Part shown: in pieces, positions 50,615 through 62,516 of the stretch
Layout of the letters: each line of letters opens with the position of its first letter
How positions within the stretch are numbered: position 1 is the first letter of the stretch
From: Adiantum capillus-veneris
Taxonomy: Eukaryota > Streptophyta > Polypodiopsida > Polypodiales > Pteridaceae
Assembly (NCBI GenBank): GCA_014529385.2
Contig: CM043948.1
Location: 81,060,760-81,124,759 of the forward strand
Reading direction: 5' to 3'
DNA: 64,000 nucleotides
Made by a program: the position numbers and the translations under genes
The notes under the pieces: generated by a model
The model's input: only the letters and a program-made list of their open reading frames with translations
Told to the model about the DNA's origin: nothing
The model's database searches: none

Positions 50615-52507
50615 ATCTTTCTAGGCTATGGTAATTTTGGTGAGATGGGGTACAGACTTTGGGATCCCGAATCCAGAAAGGTTGTCTGCAGCAATGACGT
50701 TCACTTTAATGAATCCAAATATCATTCTAAACCAGAGAGGGTTGAGGAGATTAGAAGAGTTGTCTTCCAAGAAGATGGACCTGCACGTGCAAGAAAAAAT
50801 GTCAGGACTCAAGAGGAGCAAGGACAGGATAGAGTGGAACCACAGGTTGTGGCTGAGCCTGAGCCACCTATTGTGCGTAGATCTGGACGTGTCACGCGAC
50901 CTCCTGATAGGTTTGTTCCATCTATGAAGTATGTCATGTTGATTGATTGCAATGAGCCTTCATGTTACAAGGAAGCAGTGCAAATGAAGGACTCCGGGAA
51001 TTGGCAATTGGCCATGCAGTCAGAGATGACAGCTCTGCATAAAAACAAGACATGGAAGCTAGTTAAATTACCACAGGGCAAAAAGGCTCTACCTTGTAAA
51101 TTGGTTTACAGTTATAAGATCACCGCTCATGATAGTCAGCCAAAGTACAAAGCAAGGCCTGTTGCGAAGGGCTTTAAGCAAGAACAAGGCATTGACTTTG
51201 ATGAAGTCTTCTCTTCGGTGGTCAAGATGACTACATTGAGATGCTTTCTTGCATTGGTTGCCATATTAGATTTGGTGTTGCACCAAATGGATGTCAAGAC
51301 AACGTTCTTGCATGGTGATTTAGATGTGGAAATCTACATGTAGCAGCCAGAAGGGTTTGTTGAGAAAGGCAAGGAAGATTGGGTATGCCAGTTGTTAAAG
51401 AGTCTTTATGGCTTAAAACAATCACCGAGGGCATGGTACCATAAATTCCACAAGTTTATGCTTTCTCAAGGCTACAAACGTAGTGAGTTCGATCACTGTC
51501 TATATACAAAGAAGGCCAAGGATGGTAGTTGGCTGATCCTTATTTTGTATGTGGATGACATGTTGATTGCTGGCAAGCACTTGGAAGAAATTTCAGCTTT
51601 GAAGTCAAAGATGGCAAAATCGTTTGACATGAAAGACATGGGTGAGGCAAGTCATATACTTGGTATGCGCATTGAGAGAGATAGATCAAAGAAGTTGATT
51701 TGGTTATCTCAAACAGAGTATATTGACAAGGTTTTGCAACGTTTCAATATGGAGAAGGGAAAGGCACTGAGTGTTCCATTGCCATCATATGTGAAACTTA
51801 GCAAACAACATTGTCCTCTGTCTGAGGAAGAAAAGGCTGAAATGGATAAGATTCCATATGCGTCTGCAGTGGGTAGTTTGATGTATGCAATGATTGCTAC
51901 TCGCCCAGACATTGCATTTGCAGTGGGAGTAGTAAGTCGATACATGTCAAACCCAGGCAAGAAACATTGGGAGGCAGTGAAAGGAATATTGAGATACCTG
52001 AAAGCTACAAAGAGTATGCGTATATGCTATGGGCGTCAGGAGCTAAGTGTAAAGGGTTTTACAGACTCAGATTATGCAGGTGACTTAGACAATCGAAGGT
52101 CTACGTCAGGGTATGTCTTTACATTGGCTGGTGGAGCAGTATCATGGCGTTCTAGATTACAAGATTGTGTTACTCAGTCTACTACAGAGGCTGAATATGT
52201 TGCAGCATCAGAGGCATGCAAAGAATCAATTTGTCTTAATCGACTAGTAACAGATTTGGGAATCAAAGAAGAGATGCCTGTGTTATATTGTGATAGTCAA
52301 AGTGCTATACAATTGGCTCGCAATCCAGTTTATCACTCAAAGACAAAGCATGTGGATGTGAAGTATCATTTCATCAGGGAAATGCTCGAGGATAAGCAAC
52401 TTCAGCTTGTCAAAGTTCACACCACAGAAAATCCTGTTGATCTACTTACAAGAGGACTTCCCTCAGAGAGCTTTGCGCATTTTCGCAAGCAGTTAGGTGT
52501 AGGGTAG
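50615..52507 (+). pseudogene. Copia-3 reverse transcriptase and RNase H
   Basis: The same frame continues: GYRLWDPESRKVV, an acidic linker with VRRSGRVTRPPDRF, then the polymerase (WQLAMQSEMTALHKNKTW, QMDVKTTFLHGDL). A TAG at 51341-51343 interrupts EIYM.QPEGF. After it come KSLYGLKQSPRAWY, an intact catalytic LYVDDMLIAG (51546 onward), VGSLMYAMIATRPDI and RNase H (GFTDSDYAGDLDNRRSTSGY, STTEAEYVAASEA, YCDSQSAIQLA) to the stop at 52505-52507. Apart from the stops this domain looks fully functional, in line with a recent insertion. Confidence 0.95.
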
Positions 52508-52585
52508 TACATCACTTCTCTACATCTCTTGTATATTAGCTTGTATAGTAGCTTCTCTCACACTTAAAGTACCACATTGGACTTT

Positions 52586-52596
52586 AAGTGGGAGGT
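52586..52596 (+). other. Polypurine tract of Copia-3
   Basis: AAGTGGGAGGT lies directly before the 3' LTR start at 52597. Confidence 0.9.
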
Positions 52597-52788
52597 TGTT
52601 GGGGTATAAAGCCCAATGTGGTCGCCCAGGTAAGTGGGCGGGCCGCCAGGTATGTACACATATTCTTTTGTAAAAACCTAATAAGAACTCACTATGCTCT
52701 ACACATTACAGTAGAGCGAGTTCACCATATCGTCGTGCTCTTCTTCTTGCACTCTCTCTCGCGTCGCACTTCCGCTCGTACTCCTTCA
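52597..52788 (+). repeat. Copia-3 3' LTR (192 bp)
   Basis: It differs from the 5' LTR at three positions, all near the 3' end (CTTG for CTCG, GCGTC for GTGTA). AAACT at 52789-52793 is the right target copy. Confidence 0.96.
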
Positions 52789-55700
52789 AAACTCATGGTT
52801 TTAACATTGTTTAAATATTCATGAAATAACAATCTGTCAGGGAACCGGTAAACGATTAAACATGTAGGCCAGAAAAGTAATAAAGAAGTATCAATACCAG
52901 TACTACCAGTGATAGTACTAGCACTAGGAATTTTAGACCAGTACCAATACTAAGTATGCCAGTTGGTATACCAGTTTAGAAGTATCACAATTTCAGTATC
53001 AGTACTAACAGTACTGTACTAGCACTGACTGATACCAGTACTAGTACCAGTATACCAGACCTGCATCAATACCAGTACTAACAATACTGGTACTAGCACT
53101 GACTGATACCAGTACCAGTACCATTATACTGGCTCTTTGCAAGACTTATGGAATTAACTATCTCCTATATAAGACTATTAGTTTATACACCTTTTTGGTA
53201 TTCTCGACATAAACAATGTTTGGAAACCAGTTTGCCAGTAAACTAGTATAGAATTATAGTAATATAGATGTGTAGCAATATCAATACCAGTACTGCCAAT
53301 ACCAGTAGTAGCACTAAGAGTTTGAGACTAGTACCAGTACTAGTATACCAGTTGACCAGGATTGCATGATAGCAATACCAGTACCAATACTGACACTGAA
53401 AATCTGAAACTGGTACGAGTACCAATACCAGTGTATCAGATTCCAAAAAGTTTGTTTAAAATGATGTAATTAGCTACCAAAGTCTCTTGAAATTTTGCTT
53501 TCGATTATAAGCTTACTTACACAAAAAGGTGTACGTATGTGAAATGGATAACAAAAAGTGTACCAATTTACCAGGATAACACGATAGCAGTACTGATACT
53601 ACCAGTACGAATACTATCAGTACCAGTACTGTCACTAAAAATCTGAGACTGGTACCAGTACTAGTACTAGTACCAATACTAAGTATGCCAATTGGTATAC
53701 CAGTTTAGAAGTATCACAATTTCAGTACCGGTACTAACAATACTAGTACTATACTTACGAACAATGTTGATACTAACAGTAATAGTACTAGCACTGACTG
53801 ATACCAATACCAATACCAGTACCAATATACCATATTTGTATTAGTACCAGTATACTAGCTCTTTGTAAGACTTATGGAATTCCCTATCTCCTATATAAGA
53901 CTACTAGTTTATACACCTTTTTGGTATTCTTGATATAAATAATGTCTAGAAACCAATTTGCCAATAAACCGGTATAGCATTATAACAATATAGACGTGTA
54001 GCAATATCAATACCAGTATTGCCTAGTACTAGCACTGAGAGTCTGAGACTAGTAGCAATACTAGTATACCAGCTGACTAGGATTGCAGGATAGCAGTATC
54101 AGTACCGGTATTGGCACTGAAAATCTGAGACTCGTACAAGTACCAATACTAGTGTATCAGACTGCAAAAAGTTTGTTTAAAATGATGTATTGGCTACCAA
54201 AGTCTCTTGAAATTTTGCTTTCAATTATAAGGTTACTTATACAAAAAGGTGTACCTATGTGAAATGGATACCAACTAGTGTACCAATTTACCAAAATAAC
54301 AGGATAGCAGTACCAGTACTACCAGGTTCAATACTACCAGTACCAGTACTGGTACTAAAAATCTGAGACTGGTACCAATACTAGTACTAGTGACAATACT
54401 AAGTATGCCAATTGGTATACCAGTTTAGAAGTATCACAATTTCAGTAGCGGTACTAACAATACTAATACTCATAGTACTAATAGTACAGGCACTAACAGT
54501 ACTGGCACTAACAATACTGGTACTAACAGTAATAGTACTAGCCTAGCTGATGCCAGTACCAGTACCAATATACCAGACTTGTATCAGTACCAGTATACTG
54601 GCTCTTTGCAAGACTTATGGAATTACCTATCTCCTATGTAAGATTACTAGTTTATACACCTTTTTGGTATTCTCGATATACAGTTTGCTAATAAACTAGT
54701 ATAGCATTATAACAATATAGATGTGTAGCAGTATCAATACCAGTAATAGTACTAGCACTGAAAGTCTGAGACTAGTACCGGTACTAGAATATCAGTTGAC
54801 CAGAATTGCAGGATAGCAGTACTAGTACCAATATTGGCACTGAAAATCTGAGACTGGTACGAGTATCAATACTAGTGTATCAGATTGAAAAAAGTTTGTT
54901 TAAAATGATATAATGGGCTACCAAAGTCTCTTGAAATTTTGCTTTCAATTATAAGGTTACTTACACAAAAAGGTGTACCTATGTAGGATGGATAACAGCT
55001 AGTGTACCAATTTACCAGGATAACAGGATAGCAGTACCTGTACTACCAGTACCAGTATTGGCACTGAAAATTTGAGAATGGTACTAGTACTAGTACTAGT
55101 ACCAATACTAAGTATGCCAATTTGTATATTAGTTTAGAAGTATCGCATTTTCAGTACTTGTACTAACAATACTAGTTCTAACAGTACTGGTACTAACAAT
55201 ACTAGTACTAACAGTAATAGTACTAGCACTCATTGATACCATTACCAATACCACTACATCAAACTTGTATCAATACCAGTATACTAGCTCTTTACAAGAC
55301 TTATGGAATTACCTATCTCCTATATAAGACTACTAGTTTATACACCTTTTTGGTATTCTCCATATAAACAATGTCTAGAAACTAGTTTGCCAATAAACCA
55401 GTATAGCATTATAACAATATAGACGTGTAGCAGTATCAATACCAGTACTACCAATACCAGTACTAGCACTGAGAGTCTAAGACTAGTACCAGTACTAGTA
55501 TACCAGTTGACCAAAATTGCAGGATAGCAGTACCAGTACCAGTAGCAGTACCAGTACTGGCACTGAAAAATTGAGACTGGTACGAGTACCAATACCAATG
55601 TATCAGATGACAAAAAGTTTGTTTAAAATGATGTAATTGACTACTAAATTCTCTTGAAATTTTTCTTTCAATTATAAGGTTACTTACACAAAAAGGTGTA

Positions 55701-56660
55701 CCTATGTGAAATGGATAACATCTAGTGTACCAATTTACTAGGATAGCATGATAGAAGTACCAGTACTACCAGTACCATTACTACCAGTACTAGTACTACT
55801 AGTATTAGTACTGGTGCTAAAAATTTGAGACTGGTACCAGTACCATTACCAGTGTATCAGACTCTAAAAAGTTTGTTTAAAATGATGTTATTGGCTACCA
55901 AAGTCTATTGAAATTTTGCTTTCAATTATAAGATTACTTACACAAAAAGGTATACCTATGTGAAATGGATAACAACTAGTGTATCAATTTACTAGGATAG
56001 CATGATAGCAGTATCAATACTACCAGTACCAGTATTGGCACTGAAAATTTGAGACTGGTACCAATATCAATACCAATGTATTAGACTGTAAAAAGTTTGT
56101 TTAATATTATGTAATTGGCTACCAAAGTCTCTTGAAATTTCTCTTTCAATTATAAGGCTACAAAAAACGGTGTACCTATGTGAAATGGATAACAGCTAGT
56201 TTACCAATTTACCAGGATAGCAGGATAGCAGTATCAGTACTACCAGTACCAGTACTGACACTAAAAATATGAGACTGGTATCGGTATCGGTACCGGTACC
56301 AGTACCAATGTATCAGACTGTAAAAAGTTTGTTTAAAGTGATGTAATTGGCTACCAAAGTCTCTTGAAATTTCTCTTTCAATTATAAAGTTAATTAAACA
56401 AAAAGGTGTACCTATGTGAAATGGATGACAACTAGTGTACCAATTTACCAGAACAGCAGGATAGCAGTACCAATACTAGCAGTACCAGTGTACTGGCATT
56501 GAAAATTTGATACTAGTACCAATACCAATATATCAGACTATTAAAATTTTGTTTATAATGGTGTAATTGATTACCAAAGTTTCTTGAAATTTATATTTCA
56601 ATTATAAGGTTACTTGCACAAAAAAGTTGTACCTTTGTGACATGGATAACAACTAGGATG
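52789..56660. repeat. Complex GTAC-rich satellite, 722-bp and about 230-bp units
   Basis: Blocks of degenerate CAGTAC/TACTAG words alternate with unique spacers. The spacer word GTTTGTTTAAAATGATG occurs at 53450, 54172, 54894 and 55617 (steps of 722, 722, 723), and then at 55871, 56095, 56327 and about 56547 (254, 224, 232, 220). The long unit also contains GACTTATGGAATTACCTATC and TACACCTTTTTGGTATTC, which the short units lack. Valine-leucine open frames on the minus strand come from the repeats. Copia-3 interrupts the array. Confidence 0.93.
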
Positions 56661-56967
56661 CCCATGCATCACCTACATACAGAGCCAATGCTAACAAAAT
56701 GTTGTGTTGTTTCTATGGGTGCAAATGAGGGCTACTATCTTTGGTTCACCTTTTTGGTGCTTTACTGTTTGGAAGTTTGGGAGCTGGTTCGAAGTTTGTG
56801 AAGGAGCTTCTTCCTTTTCGACGGGGTTTTGTACAAACCCAATGTTATTCATTTGTACAAAATCAGGATATCTAAGTTTGTTTTGTATAATAAACCTTGT
56901 ATTTATCTGGGTACCTTGGTCTTTGAACATGTATATGTTCGTCTCTGAGTATTATAAGTAATTAACT

Positions 56968-56969
<2 letters not shown>
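56661..56969. other. Unassigned interval
   Basis: An 85-codon plus frame (56704-56961) and a minus frame overlap here. Neither has a motif I know. Confidence 0.35.

Positions 56970-57013
<44 letters not shown>
56970..57013 (+). repeat. (AC)n microsatellite
   Basis: About 22 AC units, followed by a CTT-rich tract near 57040-57070. Confidence 0.97.
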
Positions 57014-57021
<8 letters not shown>

Positions 57022-57119
57022 CACACCCATGAGTACCTTCTCTTCTTCTTCTACTCCTTCTTCTTCTTTCAAGAAAAATAGGCTCCTTCGCTTTCACTTC
57101 ACTTATTCCACTTTCATTT

Positions 57120-57298
57120 CACTTCACATGTATTATATTTATAAAATATATACATTAAATCACTAACATGTATTATATTTATAAAATATATACAATCAAC
57201 ACTTATAACGAGTATATAATTAAACAAATTGAACACATAACAACTATATATTTTAAATAACTAAACACTTATAGAATAAGATATATATATTAAACACT

Positions 57299-57351
<53 letters not shown>

Positions 57352-57428
57352 ACTTATAAAATTAGATATATTAAACACTTACAAAAAAAGATATATATTA
57401 AACACTTCTATCAACATATAAACTTGTG

Positions 57429-57473
<45 letters not shown>

Positions 57474-57513
57474 CCACAACACGCGCGCGCGCACACACAC
57501 ACACACACACATG
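57120..57513 (+). repeat. AT-rich tract with (TA)n, (CA)n and (CG)n microsatellites
   Basis: A repeated ATTATATTTATAAAATATATAC word (57132, 57172) and multiple AAACACTTA words lead to a pure TA tract (57302-57348), then CA (57431-57471), CG (57482-57491) and CA (57492-57510). No gene. Confidence 0.92.
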
Positions 57514-57884
57514 TTGGAGGCACTATTTGATTGCATTAATGCAGTCCTTGAACCACCATCTAGAAATTAAAAGGCCCGCCAGATTTGATGCCAAATTCCA
57601 CTAGCAAGCACAAAATTATAGTTTGTACCTATTTAAAAATTATAATTTACCAGTTTGAATGCATATACATCCACAACCTTCATACATTAAATGACGTACC
57701 TTTTAGAGTGCCCATTACATATATGAAATTTATGTCTTTTTTGTACTCTAATTTTGGTCCTATCCTGTGGTAGATTACTTATTGTACTTACATCTGCAAA
57801 CTTACTTTGATTTAAAAAGCTCAAGCTTGGAGACAATGGTATTATTTCTATTTGGCATGATTTTTGACTTTATCATAGGTATAT
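57514..57884. other. Unassigned interval
   Basis: Nothing recognised. Short frames only. Confidence 0.4.
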
Positions 57885-57976
57885 GCTGTGGACTTATTTG
57901 ACTCTGATGGCATGCGTTGCGAACATATTTGACTCTGATGGCATGCGTTGCGAACATATTTGACTCTGATAGCATG
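57885..57976 (+). repeat. 31-bp tandem repeat, about 2.5 units
   Basis: TTTGACTCTGATGGCATGCG starts at 57897, 57928 and 57959 with an exact 31-bp period. The last unit diverges after ATAGCATG. Confidence 0.9.
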
Positions 57977-58459
57977 ACTTGTGGAATGGGGGTTTTTTTT
58001 GTTTGCATTTTCACACTGTTATGCTGCCAAAATTTTGATAGCTTACCAAATGTAGTCAAGTTTTAGGGGTTATTTGGCTAGTCGGAAGTTATATAAGCTT
58101 TAAATTGGTGTGCATAGTGATATACAACTCTATAATTTTACTTTGTCTCTCTAAAGGTTTTAGAAGAGAAGTCTTTCTCTCTGTCTAGGGTTTATAATCT
58201 CTTCTTCCAATTGTAACGCACATAAATACTATCTCTCTAGAATTTATACTTTCTCTCTCCGTCAACCACACATATATAGAGTCTTATGATGATTGAAAAT
58301 TACATTAAATAGATACTTTAAGCTGTGACACATGTTTGGTTTAAAAAATTCAAAAGTTTGATGAAATTGTCAAAAAAAACTTGAAATGAAAAACTCTCAA
58401 ATGTTAAATCTCTCCTATGTATAAGGTCAGGACTATTGTGAAGGAAACGAGGGAAACAT
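57977..58459. other. Unassigned interval
   Basis: AT-rich DNA with CT-rich runs near 58140-58260. No element or gene recognised. Confidence 0.4.
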
Positions 58460-58542
58460 TGTTAGGAAATAGGACGTAACTAAGTAGATAATTGAGTAGG
58501 TTACTTAATGGAGAGAGATAATTTTCACACACGAGACATTAT

Positions 58543-58594
<52 letters not shown>

Positions 58595-58850
58595 ACATGA
58601 TATACGTGGTTCACTCAATGTGGGCTACGTCCACGGGAAAGTAGCCACTGAATGATTTAGTACTTCAAACAAGAAGTAAGTTACAAAGGGATTATACCCT
58701 TTTGGAGGTCCAACCTTACTTCACTTTCACCACCTCACATCAACTTCACAATGCACCACAATGCTCACAATCCCCTTTTGTGTGTGTAAGAGGCCTCCTT
58801 TTATAGGCGAAAAGGGGAGAGGTAGCCGTGTGTTTGGAGGTGATAAGAAC
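58460..58850 (-). repeat. Degenerate LTR of the Copia-2 family
   Basis: It begins TGTTAGGAAATAGGACG like the 3' end of the Copia-2 LTR, with a GA tract (58548-58593), the GTGGGCTACGTCCACGGGAAAG and GTTACAAAGGGATTATACCC words and a minus-strand TATA box at 58798-58805. Beyond about 58850 the U3 is too divergent to align, so the outer end and target duplication are not found. No pol text adjoins it, so a solo LTR is likely. Confidence 0.75.
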
Positions 58851-59556
58851 ATACAAGTGCCCTCCTAGCCAAGGCGCTCGTTGGGTCAGCCGGCCAAAGT
58901 TTTGATGTGGTCACATTATTTTTCCGATGTTTAATACATCAAATCTTGTAAAAGCCTAATGACAATCGTCTATGTCAAGTCTAAGTCAAAGATGTAATTT
59001 TTCCAATGATGTATGTAAAGGTCCATGAGAAGTTGGCCGCCGGCCACTTTAGAAATCTCTAGGTATATAATACACTAAGGTTAGTGGGAAAAGGGGATTA
59101 TTTTTTGAAGTTAAGTGACTATTGTGTTACGCACAGAGAGCTGCCTCTTTGCTCAAACTTGTAATCATCGCTTCTGTGGCTACGGTAATCCAAATTCAGT
59201 TTTGTTTCTTGCATTGTGTTCCTCTTACTCTGCTCTTTCATTCAAATGTAAGCATTCAAGATTCGGTGAAGGTTTCAAATGCATCCGTGTAGGCCTTAAA
59301 TCGCTGTTTTGAGTGTTTATATGCGTATTTTATGTTGTTTTGACCTTAGGAGAGGCTTTAGGGACCCAAAAATGACCCTTTAGGATAATCCGTTTACTGT
59401 TTTTGCGTAATGTGGGACGAACGATTGCAATCTTTGTACCTGTCCAAAATGCTGTGGTGACAGTGATAGGATATGTTCCTGATAGTCCCCTATAGCTTCC
59501 CTTCAAGTTTCGTGCGATTCCGATATGATTTGCATGGTGAACGGGCATGTCGATTG
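58851..59556. other. Unassigned interval, possibly diverged U3
   Basis: The first few hundred bases may be the rest of the degenerate LTR. The remainder has no recognised content up to the Copia-4 LTR. Confidence 0.35.
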
Positions 59557-59765
59557 TGTTGGGGTGTAGGCCAGGTGTCCGTGGGAAACCACCCTTGTAC
59601 ACTTGATTTTCCCTATTCAATATAGGGAGAGAAAGAGGAAGGGTTGACTCTTCTCTTTCTTCTCCACTAACCCAAGACAGTGGCTGCCTGTGCATCTCCC
59701 CCTTCCCCATTTCTCTTCTTCCCCTCTCTTGCACACACTCCGTACACGCACACGCGCACTCGATA
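59557..59765 (+). repeat. Copia-4 5' LTR (about 209 bp)
   Basis: The start at TGTTGGGG is clear by comparison with Copia-3. The end is set by the primer site at 59768 and is uncertain by a few bases because no TG..CA end is obvious. Confidence 0.8.
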
Positions 59766-59767
59766 AT

Positions 59768-59779
59768 TGGTATCAGAGC
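59768..59779 (+). other. Primer binding site of Copia-4, tRNA-iMet type
   Basis: TGGTATCAGAGC directly after the LTR. Confidence 0.95.
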
Positions 59780-62516
59780 TTTTTCATCCGACCCTGAGCC
59801 CCGGCTCACCATGCACGCAGCGACCCTCATCGGAATTTGGGGAGCGTAGAAAGCCTTGGAAAATCAGAGCTAGTAGGTCGAGCATCACAGAGATCGAGGA
59901 GCAATCGAGCCTCGTAGCTTGGCTTGGGGATTTCGGACAGCCTGTACGGGGCAGTAGGAGCCATGAGCAGTTTCGATAAGGGTCAAAGCTAATCGAATAG
60001 CTCAAAAGCTGCGAGCACACAGTAGCTTGAGGTATTATAGCCTTGGATGCAAATCGAATGCATATCAAGAATTCAGGCGGGTAGCAAATCGACAGGCCAG
60101 CACGTCGAGCAAAAGGGGAATTTGCAAGCAAATCGGACATGGAGTTGCAAGACTTGGAGAAAAAATCCAGGCCCATAAGCAGTAGCACGGATGCCTCTCT
60201 CCTGGACTGCCGTGAGCAGCAGAATCCTCGACTTCCGTGAGCAGCAGAAACCCGGCACCAAGCTTGAGAGCATGCAGTTTGTTGTAGCAGAGCGCTAATC
60301 AAACTGAGCCATTGAAAGGGAATCCGGCATTGTGCAAGGTCGAGGCTTGCAAGAGGAAATTGGCAGGAGAGCAGGTTACCGAGCAGGTGATGAACCAACG
60401 AAGATAAGCTTGGCAAGAATCAAGGGCAGTCAAGCACAATCGAGGCATTTGTAGCAGTCGAGCATAGGAGGGCAAAGTGGACAGCGTTAGCAAAATCAAG
60501 ACACTCCCCAATTTGTCAACGGGTTGCAATCAAATCGGGAGGTCGAGCACTTGGAAAAGTCGAGCTCGTAGTGATGTAGCCAGAGAACTGAGAGAGAGTG
60601 CGAGCTTGTGGTGGTGCTCTCACACACACACACACACACACACACACTCTCTCTCTCATAAGCAATTCCAAGCACCAGTGCGTATACAGGCAGCACTGCC
60701 AGTGCTAGCGAGTTGAGCAGTGAAAAGGAGGAGCAGACATAGAGTGGGCGGTAGTGGACTGCACTCGCCATGGAGCATTTCGGGGGCTGCAGCGAGCTGG
60801 CTTGAAGCAAGCAAACACACACACACAAACGAAGTCTGCATTTCTCTGCAACAGGAAGTCGTCAAAAAAGCAAAAAATAAATTTAAATTCGATTTTTTTT
60901 TTTTGCTTGTTTGTTTGGCACACTATAGTGTGTGCAAACGCTTGTTCCCACAAATAGTGGCGATCCACACATCAAAGAGCATTCACAAGCTGCAATTGCA
61001 TGTGTGTGGTAGTGCATACACACACACACATTCTAAGAAATGGAGTTGCAGTGAGTCCATTTGCCTAGGAATCAAGCACACAGTTGAATTGGGAAGCATT
61101 TAGCTTGCAGAATTGAGGAAAAGTAGGGGTTTGGTAAGTCGACCACAACAGATCTTGCTCTTGACGAGCGACGTGCACCGACATCGGCGTACATCCATTC
61201 TCCGACTTCGTCATCGACTTCTTCGACATCGTCACCCGACTTCGACGTCCACACACCGAGTTCGACAAGCTTGAGTGCCAATCTTGAGTGCGATCTTGAC
61301 AGATCGAGCGAGATCTGCGATCGATACCGATTCGACTCGGTATTGACCGCTTGAGCATTGGCGTTTTACGGCTATTCGGCTAGCCACTTCCGCCCGGCGG
61401 CGGAAGGCGACATCGACATCGACACCGCTCATGCGCACCGGCTCGACACTACTCATTCGGCGGATCTCCGACATTCGACCCAGACACCGGGCTTCCCCAC
61501 ACGAGCGCGTTCCCGTGATCGACGACTGTGCTTGCGACATGCATGGGTGAGGTACCTCTATCATAGAGGAGTGACACCTGACATCGGCATCGAGCGCACC
61601 GATCGCCCTTTACTACGCAGTTTATGGATACGACACCTTTGGCGGCTATTCGACTAGCATATTTCTGCCCGGCGGCAGAAATCGGCACATAGCGACACAG
61701 ACACGCAGGTTATAGGCTATAGGGGGTTTTTCAGCCCATTCACTCACAGATTCTCCAGGTTACCAGACACAACGCTTTGGCGATTTGACAGTCATTTTGA
61801 CAGCAGATTCTCTGTGGACACATGCGTTGACAGATGCATTTTGTTGTGAGCACACCTAGTGCTATTGAGCTCTTTTGAGAGCAAATATCCTTGCACGGAT
61901 CACTTTCAGTGCATGCAGCAGTTCTTGGCGCCTGTTTAAGCGTGGTTTTACTCATGTACGTTGAGTTGCGGACACTGCCCACTGTACTACGTGTGGAGCC
62001 ATTTTTGGCTATTTTGGCAGTTTTTCCCGGCCGTTTCTGAGACTCGGATCGGAAGAGCCCTTTCTGAGACTGTGGCTAGTCCATTTGTGTCTTCATTAGC
62101 CTTTTTGGAGGGTTGATAGCGTGAGGTTTTCTTTGAGCTGGGGTGTGCTCGAATGTTGAGACACTTTCGGTGATACAGGTAGTTGGAGTTCCCCTTTACG
62201 GTACCCTCGCCATAGGATATGTATCTGGACGGTTATTTATGCTTTTGACACCGAGTTGGCACTCACATAGCAGTTGTTTTGTGCAGCAGATGCCCAGTTA
62301 GTGCAGTTGGCACATTTATATGCATTTTGAGTTGAGTTTTGACTCCTCATACAAAGGAGACTCTGCCGGATTTACTTCCCGCGAGTCGTGCCTTCCATAG
62401 TTGGCACTTTTGAGTCTATTTCGGTTGAGATTTTACTCCCGATACAAAGGTTACTCTGTCCAAATTTCTACAGCTTCTCACCATAGTGTGGCACCTCTCA
62501 AACCCTCTTATTAGCG
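59780..62516 (+). other. Copia-4 long leader
   Basis: At 2.7 kb this is unusually long for a copia leader. GTCGAGC-type words recur through 59870-60570. CA/CT tracts lie at 60621-60657. A GC-rich TCGAC-laden part (61140-61700) holds a duplicated 38-nt element with a hairpin. Block 62121-62180 and the words at 62351-62373 and 62444-62467 match the Copia-3 leader. Open frames on both strands here are not supported by any motif. Confidence 0.7.
61370..61682 (+). repeat. Duplicated hairpin element in Copia-4 leader
   Basis: Copies at 61370-61407 and 61644-61682 share GGCTATTCG.CTAGC followed by a stem-loop with loop CGGC (stems 61387-61394 with 61399-61406, and 61661-61669 with 61674-61682). The stems differ at two base pairs, and both strands change so that pairing is kept. 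Confidence 0.7.

Larger units (their letters stand above)
47264..52788 (+). mobile_element. Copia-3, young full-length Ty1/copia element
   Basis: LTRs of 192 bp (47264-47455 and 52597-52788) differ at only three positions, and AAACT flanks both ends. Primer site, 1.1-kb leader, one long gag-pol frame (48554-52507) and purine tract are all present. Four stop codons and one in-frame deletion inactivate it. It sits within the GTAC-rich satellite. Confidence 0.97.

Noticed and set aside
53243-53446. Minus-strand LVLVPVS-rich frames in the satellite (also 55338-55613)
   Set aside because: They recur with the satellite period and are made of the GTAC-rich words, not of a protein family.
57885-57976. 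31-bp repeat as CRISPR or attachment site
   Set aside because: Only 2.5 contiguous units with no spacers. Ordinary minisatellite.
59784-60416. 210-codon minus-strand frame in the Copia-4 leader
   Set aside because: No recognised motif, lies antisense to the element leader, and several other frames of similar length overlap it.
61358-61657. Plus frame in GC-rich leader text
   Set aside because: The repeated TCGAC words leave several frames open at once. No domain and no conservation known.
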